Shown piece after piece: positions 1 through 11,475 of a DNA stretch of 64,000 nucleotides. The notes under the pieces were generated by a model that was not told the origin of the DNA, searched no databases, and worked only from the letters and a program-made list of their open reading frames with translations. Each line of letters opens with the position of its first letter. The stretch's first letter is position 1. The position numbers were made by a program, and so were the translations under genes. Source of the DNA: Dictyophora rubrovolvata (Eukaryota; Basidiomycota; Agaricomycetes; Phallales; Phallaceae); contig CP114127.1 of the NCBI GenBank assembly GCA_029959195.1, forward strand, positions 682,001 to 746,000. Direction: 5' to 3'.

Positions 1-453
1 GAAGAGCTTAAGAAAGGGTTGGAGGGGTTGAGTGCGAGAGTTGGACAGGTGGAGAGGGTTATAGTGGGCATCGGTGATGGTGGTGGTGATGGTGGTGGCT
101 ATGTTGAAGCTGGAGAGGCGGAAAGTGAAGGTGAAGCTAAAGGGTTGGTTGTTAGCGGAGGTGAAATGGGATTGGAGCGGAGGGTGAGGGATGTTGAAGA
201 GAGGTATGTCGGTTTTTTTTGATATTTGGGCTTGGGCGTCCGGTGACTCAATTGTTGAATATATAGATCCGAACGGATCACACGTGTGATGGAGAGGCTT
301 GTCAGTGTTGGGATCAATAATGGGAGTGGGTGGCTTGTAGATGTGGATCTGGGATCTGCATCTGGCTACGGTAATAATAGAAACCGTTCAGAGAATCCTT
401 CAAGTCCGGATCCAAGTTCGAGTTCATCACCTTCGGAATCGCCGCTACAATAG
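1..453 (+). CDS. 3' end of an unknown coiled-coil protein (5' part outside window)
   Basis: The reading frame is open from base 1, so the gene begins upstream of the window. Exon 1-203 runs into a GTATGT donor; the intron is 204-266 (63 bases, ends TATAG) and the last exon is 267-453 with stop TAG at 451-453. The frame is continuous across the splice. The visible protein has heptad-like charged stretches (LSARVGQVERV, RRVRDVEER), a Gly/Asp-rich patch and a Ser/Pro-rich end. I recognise no domain. Confidence rests on the clean splice and composition only; the product cannot be named. Confidence 0.55.
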
Positions 454-1511
454 CAACTTCTAACTTCACAAGCAAAGACATAACCACCCAATACCAGACA
501 TATCGATATATATATATTGACCAATTGTATATACATACCACAGTGCCCTAATCCAGAGATAAACTGTAATTGAGCCGACGAACGCCCGAATATATATAAC
601 ACCGTGAGTGTATTTCATATCCATATCCGTAATATTTTTCAAGTATGCAGGAATATCAAGTATATTAAATAATGCCAGATCTTTGGTGTTGTTGATTTCA
701 CAGAAAGGGATAAATAGTGGATACACGTTCAGTCAACTCTCTCCACAACGGCAGCCGTTCTCTTACCTCATCCCCCTCCTCATCCCGCCAGAACGCTCAA
801 TGATCTCTGCTTCGATAGAACAGGTAACAACTCCGACGTAAGTGAGTGAATCCAGCAATATCTCAGTTTCCCCCTCTGTGGTCGCTGACCTGACCCAACT
901 TGAAGGACATCAACAAGGACTCCAACGTCATTCAGTTTTTTCCGATGACTCCGGAATCCTACTGAAGTATTTGCCTAGGCTGAATTCAAAAGGCGAGTAA
1001 TCGGGATCCGGGTCTGATTTGTGATCCTGTCTTCAGAACGCACCCGCCGCGCCACCTGGCTCCTCTTCCGGGCAAACTGGTCCTATCATACCGGTGTGTT
1101 CTTCGGTAGCTTTGGGATAATTGAGACAAGGCCTTCCATTGGCTCGCGAAAACTCGGTACATTTTGGCTATCGACAACACCGTAAATAAAGTCCCACACT
1201 CTGAGACCGAGACCAGAAGACTTTCGGTCAAATAAATATATTGACCAGCTGTATAAAACTATAGAGACCATGGCACTAATCCAAACGTCAAACGGTAAAC
1301 TGAGAACGACAAGTCTCGAACTGACAACACCCAAAAAATTAGTTGCGCCACTCCGAATGGCAAGGTCGTCGAGCACATCCCCTCCCCACCTGGCTAATCG
1401 CTGACAGCGTAGTCAGCAGCCAGCCTCGAAGCAATCTTAGGATTTATATGATATGACTGGAGTGCAGGTCCGTTCATGTCTCAAGAGCAATGCGCTGTGT
1501 CAAGGTTGCCT
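454..1511. other. Gene-free stretch with a diverged short direct repeat
   Basis: I see no convincing gene. Open frames here are short and lack codon-level or splice support. A block at about 505-585 and another at about 1234-1310 share an order of motifs (TATATTGACCA, a CTAATCCA core, then a TAAACTG element), suggesting an old direct duplication of about 80 bases. Confidence 0.3.
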
Positions 1512-3875
1512 TTGCCAATATATATAGAAAACTCGGTGTATCTTTGTCCCGAAACTACATACATGTGCGCAGGCCATGATATTCATTCAAGGCTATCCAC
1601 ATTTGATGGCCCTAGTTAGCAAGTGGAGTACTCCCTAACACCTCGGAGTTATGTTTCTCATTTCTTTTGTAAACCACAACAGTTCGATAATGCTATTGAC
1701 TCGGGATAAGAAGCTTCTAGAGAAAATTCTTTACCAAAAATAGTTTTGCCGCTGAGTGAACTTCACTGTTACGTGTCACTTTACTAAGTAAACTTAGTAC
1801 TAGTTAGTACCAGTCTGATGTCCGTCGACTCTAACTCCTCGCCGTGGCTGCCCCTTGGATGCTCTATCCGTCTCCGATAAACCTGTTCATAATACAATGG
1901 GATCAAATAGAAGCTGATTAAAACGTTTAACTGAACGTAACGTACCCTGAATACTTATGACGTTTTGTGTTTGTCACTCCTTCGTGGCAACGTGTAAGTG
2001 CAATTTTTTTTTGCGAACTAGATCTATAACTCATAAATAAATCTTGACAGCTGTACTTTACATAATCGCATGAAGGAGGAGCGGAAGTTTGGCAATGAAA
2101 AAAATACAGGTCTCGCTCGGTGAGCCAACGTCCGTCACGGTCATCGATTAAACCCCTTTTATTGTGCATAGGTTTGTTAGAGATTGAACAAAGTAAGCAA
2201 TTAGCCATTTGCAGTACAACATGCAACAATGACCTGAGAGGACACAGGTGCAACACCCGGCGATTGTCTGATCGGTCAGAGTGTCAGTGTCCAGGCGTCA
2301 CGAACTAATAATACTAGTAGCAGCGAAACTCGAGATTCAATCTCATAACGGTTAACACCCCGAGTTAATCATGACTGAAGAAAAGGAAGACGTAGCTACG
2401 GTCTACCTACGACCAACTGTCGATATCTCCTCAGTGGTTAGTGTTTTGGAGTTTATTCCGATTCAACTTCGTAGACAACACGACACAGTCACGAACAAAT
2501 GGATTGACAATATCACGCTAGTATTTCGTTTTCTGTTTTCGAAAAAATAACTTTGCAGGTAACGTTTTTAATGCCCGGGCCCGGGCTGATCACGCTCACA
2601 GTTAGGTAGGGAGAGCACGTGAAACCCCCAGATGAAGAAAACAAGGTGTACCAGATCGCAGGAGAACATAACATGATTCGTCCGTTATTAAGAGTGAAAT
2701 ATATTGTATTTACATAAGGCCGCCGTTATATCGTATGTAGGAGGAACTGGCACCAACGTAAAGCATTCCTGTCTCCTGACCATGTTCGACATAATCTCTT
2801 TCAGAGACATTACCCGGCACGTGTAAATTCCGGTCGTTTGAACGAGGATAAGCAAAATAAGGGTAAGACGGCCAGGCTTACTTATGTAAAGAACAACCGA
2901 CCAACTCGGTCAGTGCGAAATCAACCAGCTCAAGGCCGGGTTGGGCTTCACGGCCTGGCCCAAAATTCTCCGGGCATTGATGAATCTTAGTCTCCTTCCA
3001 TATAAACACCAGGTAAATAGCTGACATAACTATTCCTCTGAGCTTCGAGCGCGAGTTTCACTGCTAGTATTATTATTAGTTCGTGACGCCTGGATACTGA
3101 CGCACTGATTGATCAGACAATCGGTATTGCCCCTGTGTCCTCTCAGGTCGTCGCGTTTCACTGGGTACTTGATTCTGTCTCTAAAAAACCTATACAAAAT
3201 AAAAGGGGATTGATCGAGGACGGACGATGAGTGACCGAACGAGACCTGCACGTTGTCCACGCCAAACCTTCGCTCCTCCTTCACGCGATTGAAATATAAT
3301 ATTTAATTGTGGCTTAAAGATCTAGTTCGCAAGAAGAAAAAAGGGGTTTACACTTTACTACGAAAGAGTGGCAAACATAGACGACTTCATAAATATTTAG
3401 GATAGTTCCGTTCAGTTTGAGTCAACTACTAGTAGTATCAGCGCTCAGGTGTCTAATTAATCCCATTGTATTATGAACAGGTTTATCCAGAGCACCCGTC
3501 GGGGAAGGAGCTTACAGCCACGGCAAGGTTAGAGTATATATCGGGCGAGGCGAGTCAGCCCTCAGACATCAAACCAGTGGTGCTAAGTAAAGTGGTATGT
3601 AGTAGCGAAGTTCACTCAGCGGCCAAATGTTTTTGGTAGAGAATCTTCTCTAGAACTTCCTATCTCTGTTTAATCTATTGCATTGTGGTTTACCAAAAGA
3701 AATGAGAAACATAACACCGAGTTGTTAGGGGAGTATTATCCGAGCGGCGAGTGCTCCACTTGCCAACTAGGGCCATCAAATGAGGATAGCGTTGAATAAA
3801 TACTATGGCCTGTGCACATGTATGTAGTTTCGGCGTGACGATACCGTGTTTTCTATATAAGATGGCAATATGGCA
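1512..3875. repeat. Large imperfect inverted repeat (fold-back structure)
   Basis: The left arm (about 1512-2335) reads as the reverse complement of the right arm (about 3040-3875), around a non-matching spacer of about 700 bases. Matching blocks keep the same order along both arms. They include TATAGAAAAC near the outer ends, CCGAAACTACATACATGTGC, ATGTTTCTCATTTCTTTTG, AAACCTGTTCATAATACAAT, TTGCGAACTAGATCT, GACCTGAGAGGACACAGG and GCGTCACGAACTAATAATA at the inner ends. By eye the arms are roughly 75-80 percent identical with many small indels, so the duplication is old. No open frame is shared by the arms, so they look non-coding. I see no clear target-site duplication or transposase. It may be two copies of one dispersed element in opposite orientation, or an inverted duplication of a promoter region. 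Confidence 0.8.
3853..3861 (+). promoter_or_regulatory. TATA-like box at the outer end of the inverted repeat
   Basis: CTATATAAG lies about 65 bases before the start codon at 3924 and sits inside the last 25 bases of the right arm. The left arm keeps a matching TATATATA on the opposite strand, so the repeat carries promoter-like ends facing outwards. Confidence 0.4.
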
Positions 3876-3923
3876 TACTAAAAAGTATCATCATTCAACT
3901 TGCTCACTGCAGTTTATCTCATA

Positions 3924-4085
3924 ATGCAATTTACTCGTACCTCATTCATCTCTTCTCTCGCTCTTACTTTATTCATCCTCTCTCAGACTACTATACTAGT
4001 AGCAGGTACTCTTATCCGTGAATGTGCCTCAGACTGTCCCGGTAGATGCATAGGGGGTCTGTGTATTACGCGTATACTTAAATGA
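3924..4085 (+). CDS. Small secreted cysteine-containing peptide
   Basis: This is a 53-codon ORF. Residues 1 to about 27 form a typical signal peptide: a short polar start with one Arg, then a hydrophobic core (SLALTLFILSQTTILVA) and small residues before the likely cleavage. The mature part is about 26 residues with four cysteines spaced C-X3-C-X3-C-X4-C (core CASDCPGRCIGGLC). A good acceptor (CTCCTTGCAG, ending 4146) with possible GTATTA or GTATAC donors lies at the 3' end, so a terminal intron could change the last few residues. No family is recognised; it could be a secreted effector or defence-type peptide, but that is inference. The signal peptide and cysteines are what can be seen. A start at the ATG 3924 gives the best signal peptide. 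Confidence 0.5.
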   Translation: MQFTRTSFISSLALTLFILSQTTILVAGTLIRECASDCPGRCIGGLCITRILK

Positions 4086-5303
4086 GCAATATCTCGGTGT
4101 AGTATGTCTGATCCTTTTTTCCTGACTTGATATTGACTCCTTGCAGGACACTGAAACTTTTGAACCTGATCACGTGAAAGTAAGCCAGGTTGCATTCTGG
4201 TAAGAAAACACTACGCTGGCCTGATTCTGGATAATGATGATTGTTAGATCGAAACTTGAAAAGAAATTCAACATGTTTAACTTATTTATTTAAACCCCTA
4301 TGCTTGATAGTTTTAACGCGTTGCCTGCTCTCTTTTCCGGGCGTGTCGCGTCGCTAATTAAGTTGTGTCGATTGCCTATTTTCACTAAGAATTCATAATG
4401 TCAAAGTGCAGAGAGCCTGGAAAGTTCAAAGCACTCACTTTTGAATCTCTTTTGAAGTATCTAACAACACTCAACATATTTAAGCCCGATAGCTATCAAG
4501 CTGTACGCTGAATTGAGCAGGCTTAGGTGCGGCCGACGTCAGTTGGTGTCATCACTGCATGACTTGAAAGTCATCGAGTCATCAACCATACGATCCTCGT
4601 GCTGCCGACACCGGTCCCCGGGATTAGCAAGAGTCGACGGTGATTTGTAAATCCGAGTCGTCGTCTTATCTTGTCTGCGAAAAAAGCATATATCAGATAG
4701 ATCATCTGCACAGCAATGCAATCTTTCGCCAGTGTCATCGTGCCACGTGTAAAAAAGCCTCCGGACAACCTTCCAATCGCGCCAGACTGATTACCTCAGC
4801 ACCCACGCCCGTGGAATGGCCGAATCGCCGAAATTGCCGTGACATCAGACTCCGTTGAAATGCTTGTCATGCAATTGAACAGCGTCGAAAGAGCCGGTGG
4901 TGCAATTTGGGCTGTTTGGGCAAAGTGTCGTATGTATCACTTGCCTGTTTTCCCTATCATATCGGCTGAGTTTATCAGATTTCGCTTTTTTTTTTCCAAG
5001 CCACCACTCAAATGATGTGTCCGATATTACCCGACTAACTTGACTTGTCGAGACTATTTTCCTGTGTATATGTATTGGTGGCGCTTTTTTGTTTTGTTTT
5101 GGACTGGTTGGATATCAAAAAGGAAAACACCTTTCGGAATAAAGTGCATCAGCCCTGAATTTCTTTCTTCATCTCCCTCCTTCTCCTTGTGTTGCGTTCT
5201 CTTCGGTGTCCCGCAACAACCATCATCACAACCCCCGAACGCGGTGCCTCGACCTTTTTTTTTTTTTTTTTTGAAAACACAAGTATAAAAACCCCTCAAA
5301 AAG
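4086..5303. other. Intergenic region before the 5304 gene
   Basis: No supported gene. The short open frames have no splice partners or recognisable motifs. A poly-T run of 18 lies at about 5254-5271, and ATAAAA lies close to the next start codon, which fits a promoter and 5' leader. Confidence 0.4.
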
Positions 5304-6261
5304 ATGCCCTACGTTCGTCCCTCAACTATGAGAATGTCGACCGGTAACGGCACCATCTCGCTCCTAGACGAAAGTCGCTTCTATTCCAACTCAGCCAACG
5401 CGTCCGTCACCGCCGAAAGTTCAACTCAAAACGACGAGCACGCCTCCAGCCCAGGCGTACCAGCGAACTCGGGATCGTCATCGTCATGGCAAAACACTAT
5501 CAGTGCCTCTTTCGCACAACTAGCCGTCCAATTCCAAGCTGCTTCTCATAACATTGCGACCGCTATCCCGCATCCGACGACAAGCAGCAGCCAGTCTCCT
5601 TCTCTTGAACATGGTCCCGCATTGATCGCGTTGACGGAGAGATTGGAGGCTATTGAAGAGGAACAAAGAAGGCTTGCTGACGCCATCGATGACCTCAGAA
5701 TTCAATTTGTGTCTTTCAATAAAAAGAAGTCATCGGACGTCACTAATCATGACCCTGAACCTGCTTCGCCCATCGCCCCAGCTCCGAGCGGTCCTTCCAC
5801 GGCCGACCTCGAAGCAATCTTAAAAGCCCAACAAGAAGCTTTCAAACTAGAGTACGTTCTTTTCCAAGCTGCATTGAAAGATGCCACGTTTTTGGCGCTA
5901 ATTTTTATTTATTTATTTTTCTTCAACTAGACAAGAACAACTGCCTGCTAAATTGCAAAACGCACTTGCAATCAAGTCTCTTTCGCCTCTGAAAATGCCG
6001 CCCATGAAGAATCGCAAGCAACCGACAAACGCACCCGCTACCCGAGGAGAGTTTGAACATTTAACGAGTATGTTGATATTATACACCTTTTGTCGCGATA
6101 ACACGCTAATTTTTTTCTTCTTTCCTTTCGCACGTGCAGAGGAACGTTATGAAGCTTTGATGCAAGCGTATGGTGTACCACTTTCCGGCGATATCAATGC
6201 TAAACGTGAAACCTTGCGCGCATTCCTTGGAATTCCGAGTGTTCCTCTCGAAAAGAAATAG
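5304..6261 (+). CDS. Unknown protein with Ser-rich N-terminus and coiled coil
   Basis: Three exons, 5304-5851, 5931-6067 and 6140-6261, join in frame (807 bases, 268 residues). Introns are 79 and 72 bases with GTACGT and GTATGT donors and CTAG/GCAG acceptors. The N-terminal third is rich in Ser, Thr and Asn. A short coiled coil (LIALTERLEAIEEEQRRLA) sits near residues 111-129, a Pro-rich linker follows, and the C-terminus carries a compact helical-looking segment after the second intron (YEALMQAYGVPLSGDINAKR). Alternative start codons lie at residues 9 and 11. I recognise no domain. The gene is convergent with the nucleotidase downstream, their stops about 200 bases apart. Confidence 0.75.
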
Positions 6262-6460
6262 AAATAGATTACTTATATATTTATCAGCTTCCCTTTTATT
6301 TAGAACGTCTTTTTCCCCCTCAATCTCTTGTCAGTCATACCTGCGTACATACATACATTCATTTCAATTCCTATTTCCACTTATTTATATCTATTGTCCA
6401 AAAAAACCCCTCGTCAATGTCTCATTAACTAGTTTTTTTTTTGTTCCTTCCTTCCTTTAA

Positions 6461-7887
6461 CTATGACTTTTCACTCTGCACTTGCTGGATAGCTTTGAGA
6501 ATGTTCAAGTGGTCTTCTCTAGTGCACGACCCTATCACGCCATAATTCTCCCCTAACGTACGACCCAAACCGAAATTCAAAGGCTCGTTCCTAGAATCTG
6601 TCACAATACCCCCAGCTTCGCTAACAATGAGATTTCCAGACGCATGGTCCTGTAAAATCGCTTAGATGAGGAAAATGACATGGGACCGCTGGTTGGTGCC
6701 TTACCCATATCTTTTCCTGATACCCTACGCCAGTTGGCATCCGGAAGTAAGCCAACCCATCTCCCCGAGCCAATGCTCCGTATTTCACTTGCGAATCAAT
6801 GCGCAGTGGGGGCTCTGTAATACCTATTTATATATTAAAAAAGTTGGTGAGTGAGTTCTTGTGCCCCCTTGACATTCAAAATGGGGGCGAAGTAGTAGTT
6901 TTGCGAATGACGAACCAAGGATTTTGGATACTCTTTCGCTGGTACCATGTGAAGAATGACCAGATTCGTACGATTCAAGGAGACGTCTGGGAACGTTTGA
7001 AGAGAGCTTTAAGGGGAAAGTTTCTCCGCTGTTGAAATATCTCTAAAAGATACACGAATTGAAAAATGCTATAAAAGCTCGTCGTAGTCTCTGTTCTTTC
7101 TTTCTTACCTGCTCTGCACCCTGTCCTCGCACAGCAACACACAACACACCTTTCTCGTCACCCAAACTCGGACTCGGTTTATTCCAGTCATAAGGCATAT
7201 TCGGACATCCAATTACTCCCACCTGGACTTTCGAATCAACGATTAAAGCCAGACAGACCGCGTATTGTTCGCCCCTCAAAAATCCTTTTGTTCCGTCAAT
7301 AGGATCAATAGTCCAGAGTCCTTGCGGCCAATAAAACAATCAGAATAAAAACAATTTATATATATAAACTTTAAAATCAAGAGACATACGCCCTTTGGGA
7401 CCTCCTGGATGATTACCACGATCGATAGCATCTAATAATTCTTCCGTCGAGCGCGGAAGTGTATTTGGACCAATACCCCAGGTCTCGTTGTCCCCCGACC
7501 GTAAAGGTTCCTGAAGAGCTTCATTCGCCAATGTGGTGATACGCTCTTTGAGAAGTTTAGTCTCAGGTGAGGTAGTATCGGATCGTAGAGCTGCTGTATC
7601 TTCTTCACCCACGATTGGATCGTCTGGGAATGCACGAGATAGGATTGAACTGATCACTGCTTGAGCAGAGTAATCCGCGACTTGAGAGAGAGAGAGAGAA
7701 AACGTATATCACGACTTTATTCTTGAGTATTTTTTGATTGAGTTTAGCTACCTGTAACTGGTGATTTATCATTCTTCGTAACTGTCTCGTTCTTGACTAG
7801 TTTGTTGAAGACCGATGAAGTGAGACTGCACGCTCTCAAAACAGCCGAAATGGCAACTTGTTTTTCGAGTGCATATGCAATTGTCAT
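6461..7887 (-). CDS. MET22: 3'(2'),5'-bisphosphate nucleotidase (Met22/Hal2)
   Basis: This Mg-dependent, lithium- and sodium-sensitive phosphatase hydrolyses 3'-phosphoadenosine 5'-phosphate to AMP, clearing the by-product of sulfate assimilation. Six exons on the minus strand (7887-7752, 7680-7390, 7320-7109, 7042-6916, 6823-6705, 6649-6461) give 357 residues, the same length as I recall for yeast Met22. The three inositol-monophosphatase-family motifs are present in order: IVGEED, then DPIDGTKGFLRGEQ, then WDHASGNLIVSEAGG. The remaining Hal2 signature (DSQVKYGALARGDG) is restored only when the 92-base intron 6824-6915 is removed. Introns are 55-92 bases; the first has a GA/CT-repeat polypyrimidine tract at 7684-7699 of the plus strand. 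Identification is firm. Confidence 0.95.
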
Positions 7888-8105
7888 TATGGTTAAGACG
7901 ATGGAGACGATGGAGATTTAAAGGCTGAAAAGTGCGTTTTTTGAACGTCAGTAGGGCACTGTTCAGCCCACAATGTGTCACCCGCTTAACCTCGGAAAAC
8001 CACGCGGAATCTGTTCACATTACGTAATTATCTAGCGATCAGGTTGACGCCTAATTCTGAAAAACAATATCTATTTTTAGAGATCTGACAAAGAAATAAC
8101 ATATG

Positions 8106-10580
8106 TCAGACTCGCGAGAGTAATATGGCAGATTTTATCAAATTCTCCTCCTCGAAAATATACGCGGCTGCTCCAATCGCATCCAGCTGAATTGTTACAC
8201 TAGCCTGTTCCGCAGGCTGTCCTGACGATCCACCAACTTCAAGGCTCGCACCACTATTCAACACTTGGACGACCGCTCCAGCAGCACCACTAAGCACGAT
8301 AGAAACGTTCTCTTGATTAGTGTTCGCAACTAACATTAAAGTTTTTTCTCCCTTTGACTCTGCCGTTGCCGCTGTGTCTGTGTCCGTCACTGTCCAAAAA
8401 GTGACATCCACGCCGTCTTCTGATACACGTGTGATTTCGGCGTTTGGGGAAGAGAGAAATTGGGTGAGTTGAGGGAGTGCTGCGGCTAGTTGTGAGCTTG
8501 CGCTGTTTATGTCTGATGTACTGGGGTCGATCCATGGGGAGATCTGCCACCAAGCGTTTAAAAGGATTGTTTAGGGTGAGAGGAAAAAACGTACACCCAG
8601 TGAACCGTGGTTGAGAGCCACGATGCTCTCTACTAGCCATTCTTTTCCCGTCGGGTAACGAGGCCAGAAACTGTTGAGTTTGAGTTATAAGATGATAATA
8701 AATGGCTTGTATCTCGGATCTTACGTTTGATTTCCAAAAGCTTGTAAAACTGACCATACAGCCGTAGATCGCGATCTCCCCAACAAATCCAATCGTTCTC
8801 TGAATTCATCCACTCTGGTTGAAATGTCTTCAAAGCTTCCTATGCAATTGTCGCATCCACAACATCCGTAATCACTGATTAAAGAGGGAGGGAGGGAAAA
8901 GAAATTATGAACTGTCGAACTTTCGAAGTGCAGGTACTTCTGACTGAACTTACACAGTGCACGGTGTGCTATAAACAGTGGAGAACGTCGCATTAATCCC
9001 AATCGGGTCTAAACACCAATCGCCAATAATTTAAAAATCCAACTCAGAAATGATCTTCCCCCCCGGACCAAATAATAATAAATTATACATACAAGCATCT
9101 TGCAAAACAATATCGGCTCCGGAAGTGTACTCCTCGAAATAATGATTTTCGCAATTCAAAGCGAGCGAAACGGGATGATAGCCGCCTCCATCAAGTTCGT
9201 TTATGAATGCTTTGGCAATTGCTGTTGCGTTTAGTGGATCACCCGGTCCATCTGTGACATAATAAAATCAGTAAATAAATCAATAATTTGAAAAGAAATA
9301 TTTTAAGAGAAATTATCGAACCTGGTTCATCCGCCGTGTACCTGGCAATGTGTTTAAATTAATATCGTTAGTCTGGGGGAGTTCATGATGATCATGATAT
9401 GTAGGACTTGCCATAAAAGAAGATTGGGCCTATCTTTGATCATGTTGACTTGTTCAGCGACAGATGTCTTGTATTTAGTTCGTTAAAATCTTGATAGTCA
9501 AAAATAATGAATGAATAGTACCAGATTTTTGTAAGTGCTGCGGTTTCGTCAGTCCCTCATAATGAAATTTACATAACAACAAAAATAAAAACGTACTTTC
9601 GCATGTCGTATATAAGCCAAAGTCCAAGTTCTTCCATGCGGTCCAGCATCTGATATTTCAAGAATTAGGACTAAGACAATAAGGAAGCAGACGTGATCAT
9701 CCCACCAATTCAAATGCTGTCATATTGTCAAACGTCGGAACAGGATGCACCATGTTCATGCTAAATTCCATTAGTTCATCAATAGCTCTCCCGAGAAATT
9801 AAGCGATCACGCACCCTCGACTTTTAATGACGTCTACGTTTGTTACATTGTCTATTGGGGTAATGTTCTTCGCGTCCGGAGTTCGCATTTTGACATAATA
9901 AGGTATGACCTACCTAAAAAACCATCAAAACTAGTGTAAAATCCAAGTGGTAGTATTGGCTCCCATGAATCTCCATTTTTCACTAAAAGCGATCCCGTTC
10001 TTGAATCTTGTTTCGTTACACTTCCCTTAACCGGCGGTTCCAGGTATAACAATTGACTACTCGTTCCATATGTCTTTCCCAACAGTTTAGCGGAACACAA
10101 AAGCGTATAAGGCTCCGTTCTCGGCACCAGAGAATCAAGAGAAAAAGGAAATTCCGTTCCCGTCGTATTTAACGCGACATTTCCCAATACGAATTCGCTC
10201 GGATCGCGACCTTGTTGGCCTTCAATACTTGCAGACACTTCGAGCTGTAAATTCGACTTGGAAGTAGTACTAGTGCCGAGATTTTCAAGAACCGCAGCCC
10301 CTGGTACTTTGGAGGAAGTTATTCTGGCATCTACTACGATAGAAGCAGAATCGCCTTTCAGATAAGGCTTGATGCTAGGCGAACACTGGAAATTGAGTAA
10401 AGGTACGTCGGAAGATTCGGGGAATTGGAATTGTCCTCCTGGGGGGATGATAGGCGATCCTTCGAGATAGTCTTTCCCGCACCATGTTTGTCCGGAAACG
10501 AAACTAAATGATTGAAAAAAAAGGTATAACTGCACTAGTGTGGACAGGAGGTGGAATAATGTCCATTGGTGACGAGCCAT
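8106..10580 (-). CDS. Secreted TIM-barrel glycoside-hydrolase-like protein, copy A
   Basis: A secretion signal (residues 1 to about 30, hydrophobic LYLFFQSFSFVSG) precedes a conserved start to the mature protein (QTWCGKDYLEGSP). A beta-rich N-terminal module of about 200 residues follows, then a barrel-like region (MLDRMEELGLWLIYDMR, LLLWYTADEP, YDMR and DEP being family-like hallmarks), a cysteine cluster (GCCGCDNC) and a beta-rich C-terminal domain ending at 8106. At least ten small exons are needed, including a 16-base exon (9522-9537) and a 20-base exon (9322-9341) that carries the DEP motif. Intron 9342-9411 uses a GC donor (GCAAGT). The protein is paralogous to the next gene, in the same orientation. 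Extracellular carbohydrate hydrolysis is inferred from fold-like motifs; substrate and numbered GH family are unknown to me. Confidence 0.75.
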
Positions 10581-11475
10581 TTTTCATCCGCGCGAATGCC
10601 GGGAGGAGCGTTGCGATGACGAGGACGAAGGCGGGAGACTTAGTACAGGCCCGGAAGCGCCTTACCCAAAGCCTTTTTTTATCCATATTTCGTTGAATCA
10701 GATGATCCATATTCGAGAAGTCCCAGGGATCAAGCGATAGTTATCGACAAACCGCGTGATTGAATTGGCTGACAACCGATTAAAGAAGACAGATCGTTGA
10801 AATGAGAATGAAAGGGTACCTGGCAATCGACATTCTTCATTCAAGAGCAGCCAAGAGCCAAATGTTTTCTGCTGAGAAGAACCTCTTCATGTTATTATTT
10901 AGTGATCGTCGATTCTAAGGCCCATTTCACCTTGGCAAACAAGTCGTATGCTCGGAAACATAGATACGTAAAACCGCCACATGATGTATATCAATATAGC
11001 CTTGGTCGGATAAGATAACTTCCCCTTGATAGATATAACATGACGAGCCTTGATCACAAGGTTTGAAAGAATCGCTTGAAACCGCGTGGTCAAACGCGAG
11101 GAGCCAATTAAAAAAAAGACATTCTCAGGGTCGCCTTTACGCACGCATCATGTCCATGTTTGGGTTCTCGCCTGCAGTGCTTCCCGGTCAGTATACATAA
11201 ACAGTGCATATATCTATGATTAATCGATCAGTTGCAGCGCTCGTCGTTTGAGATGTTTAGCGATGTTTGTATTCGGCTAACCGGTAGAGTCATCGAAATG
11301 TGTGTATATACAACTGTGTATTCCAATATAAAAGAGGAAGGGAAATAAGTTAAGATTTTACATACATAGCAAAGAACGAGAAGGACGTATGCAACAAAGG
11401 CATATGTGCTTAGTGATCTGTACGCATCGCAATTGCTCGTCAGTGGTCTCGACATAACGAATTCGAGCCTCATAC
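10581..11475. other. Intergenic spacer between the hydrolase-like paralogs
   Basis: No gene is supported. An open frame running through the copy A start region is a shadow. The stretch should hold the copy A promoter (minus strand) and the copy B terminator. Confidence 0.35.

Noticed and set aside
1927-2256. 109-codon minus-strand ORF in the left arm of the inverted repeat
   Set aside because: The matching segment of the right arm does not preserve it, so it is not under coding constraint.
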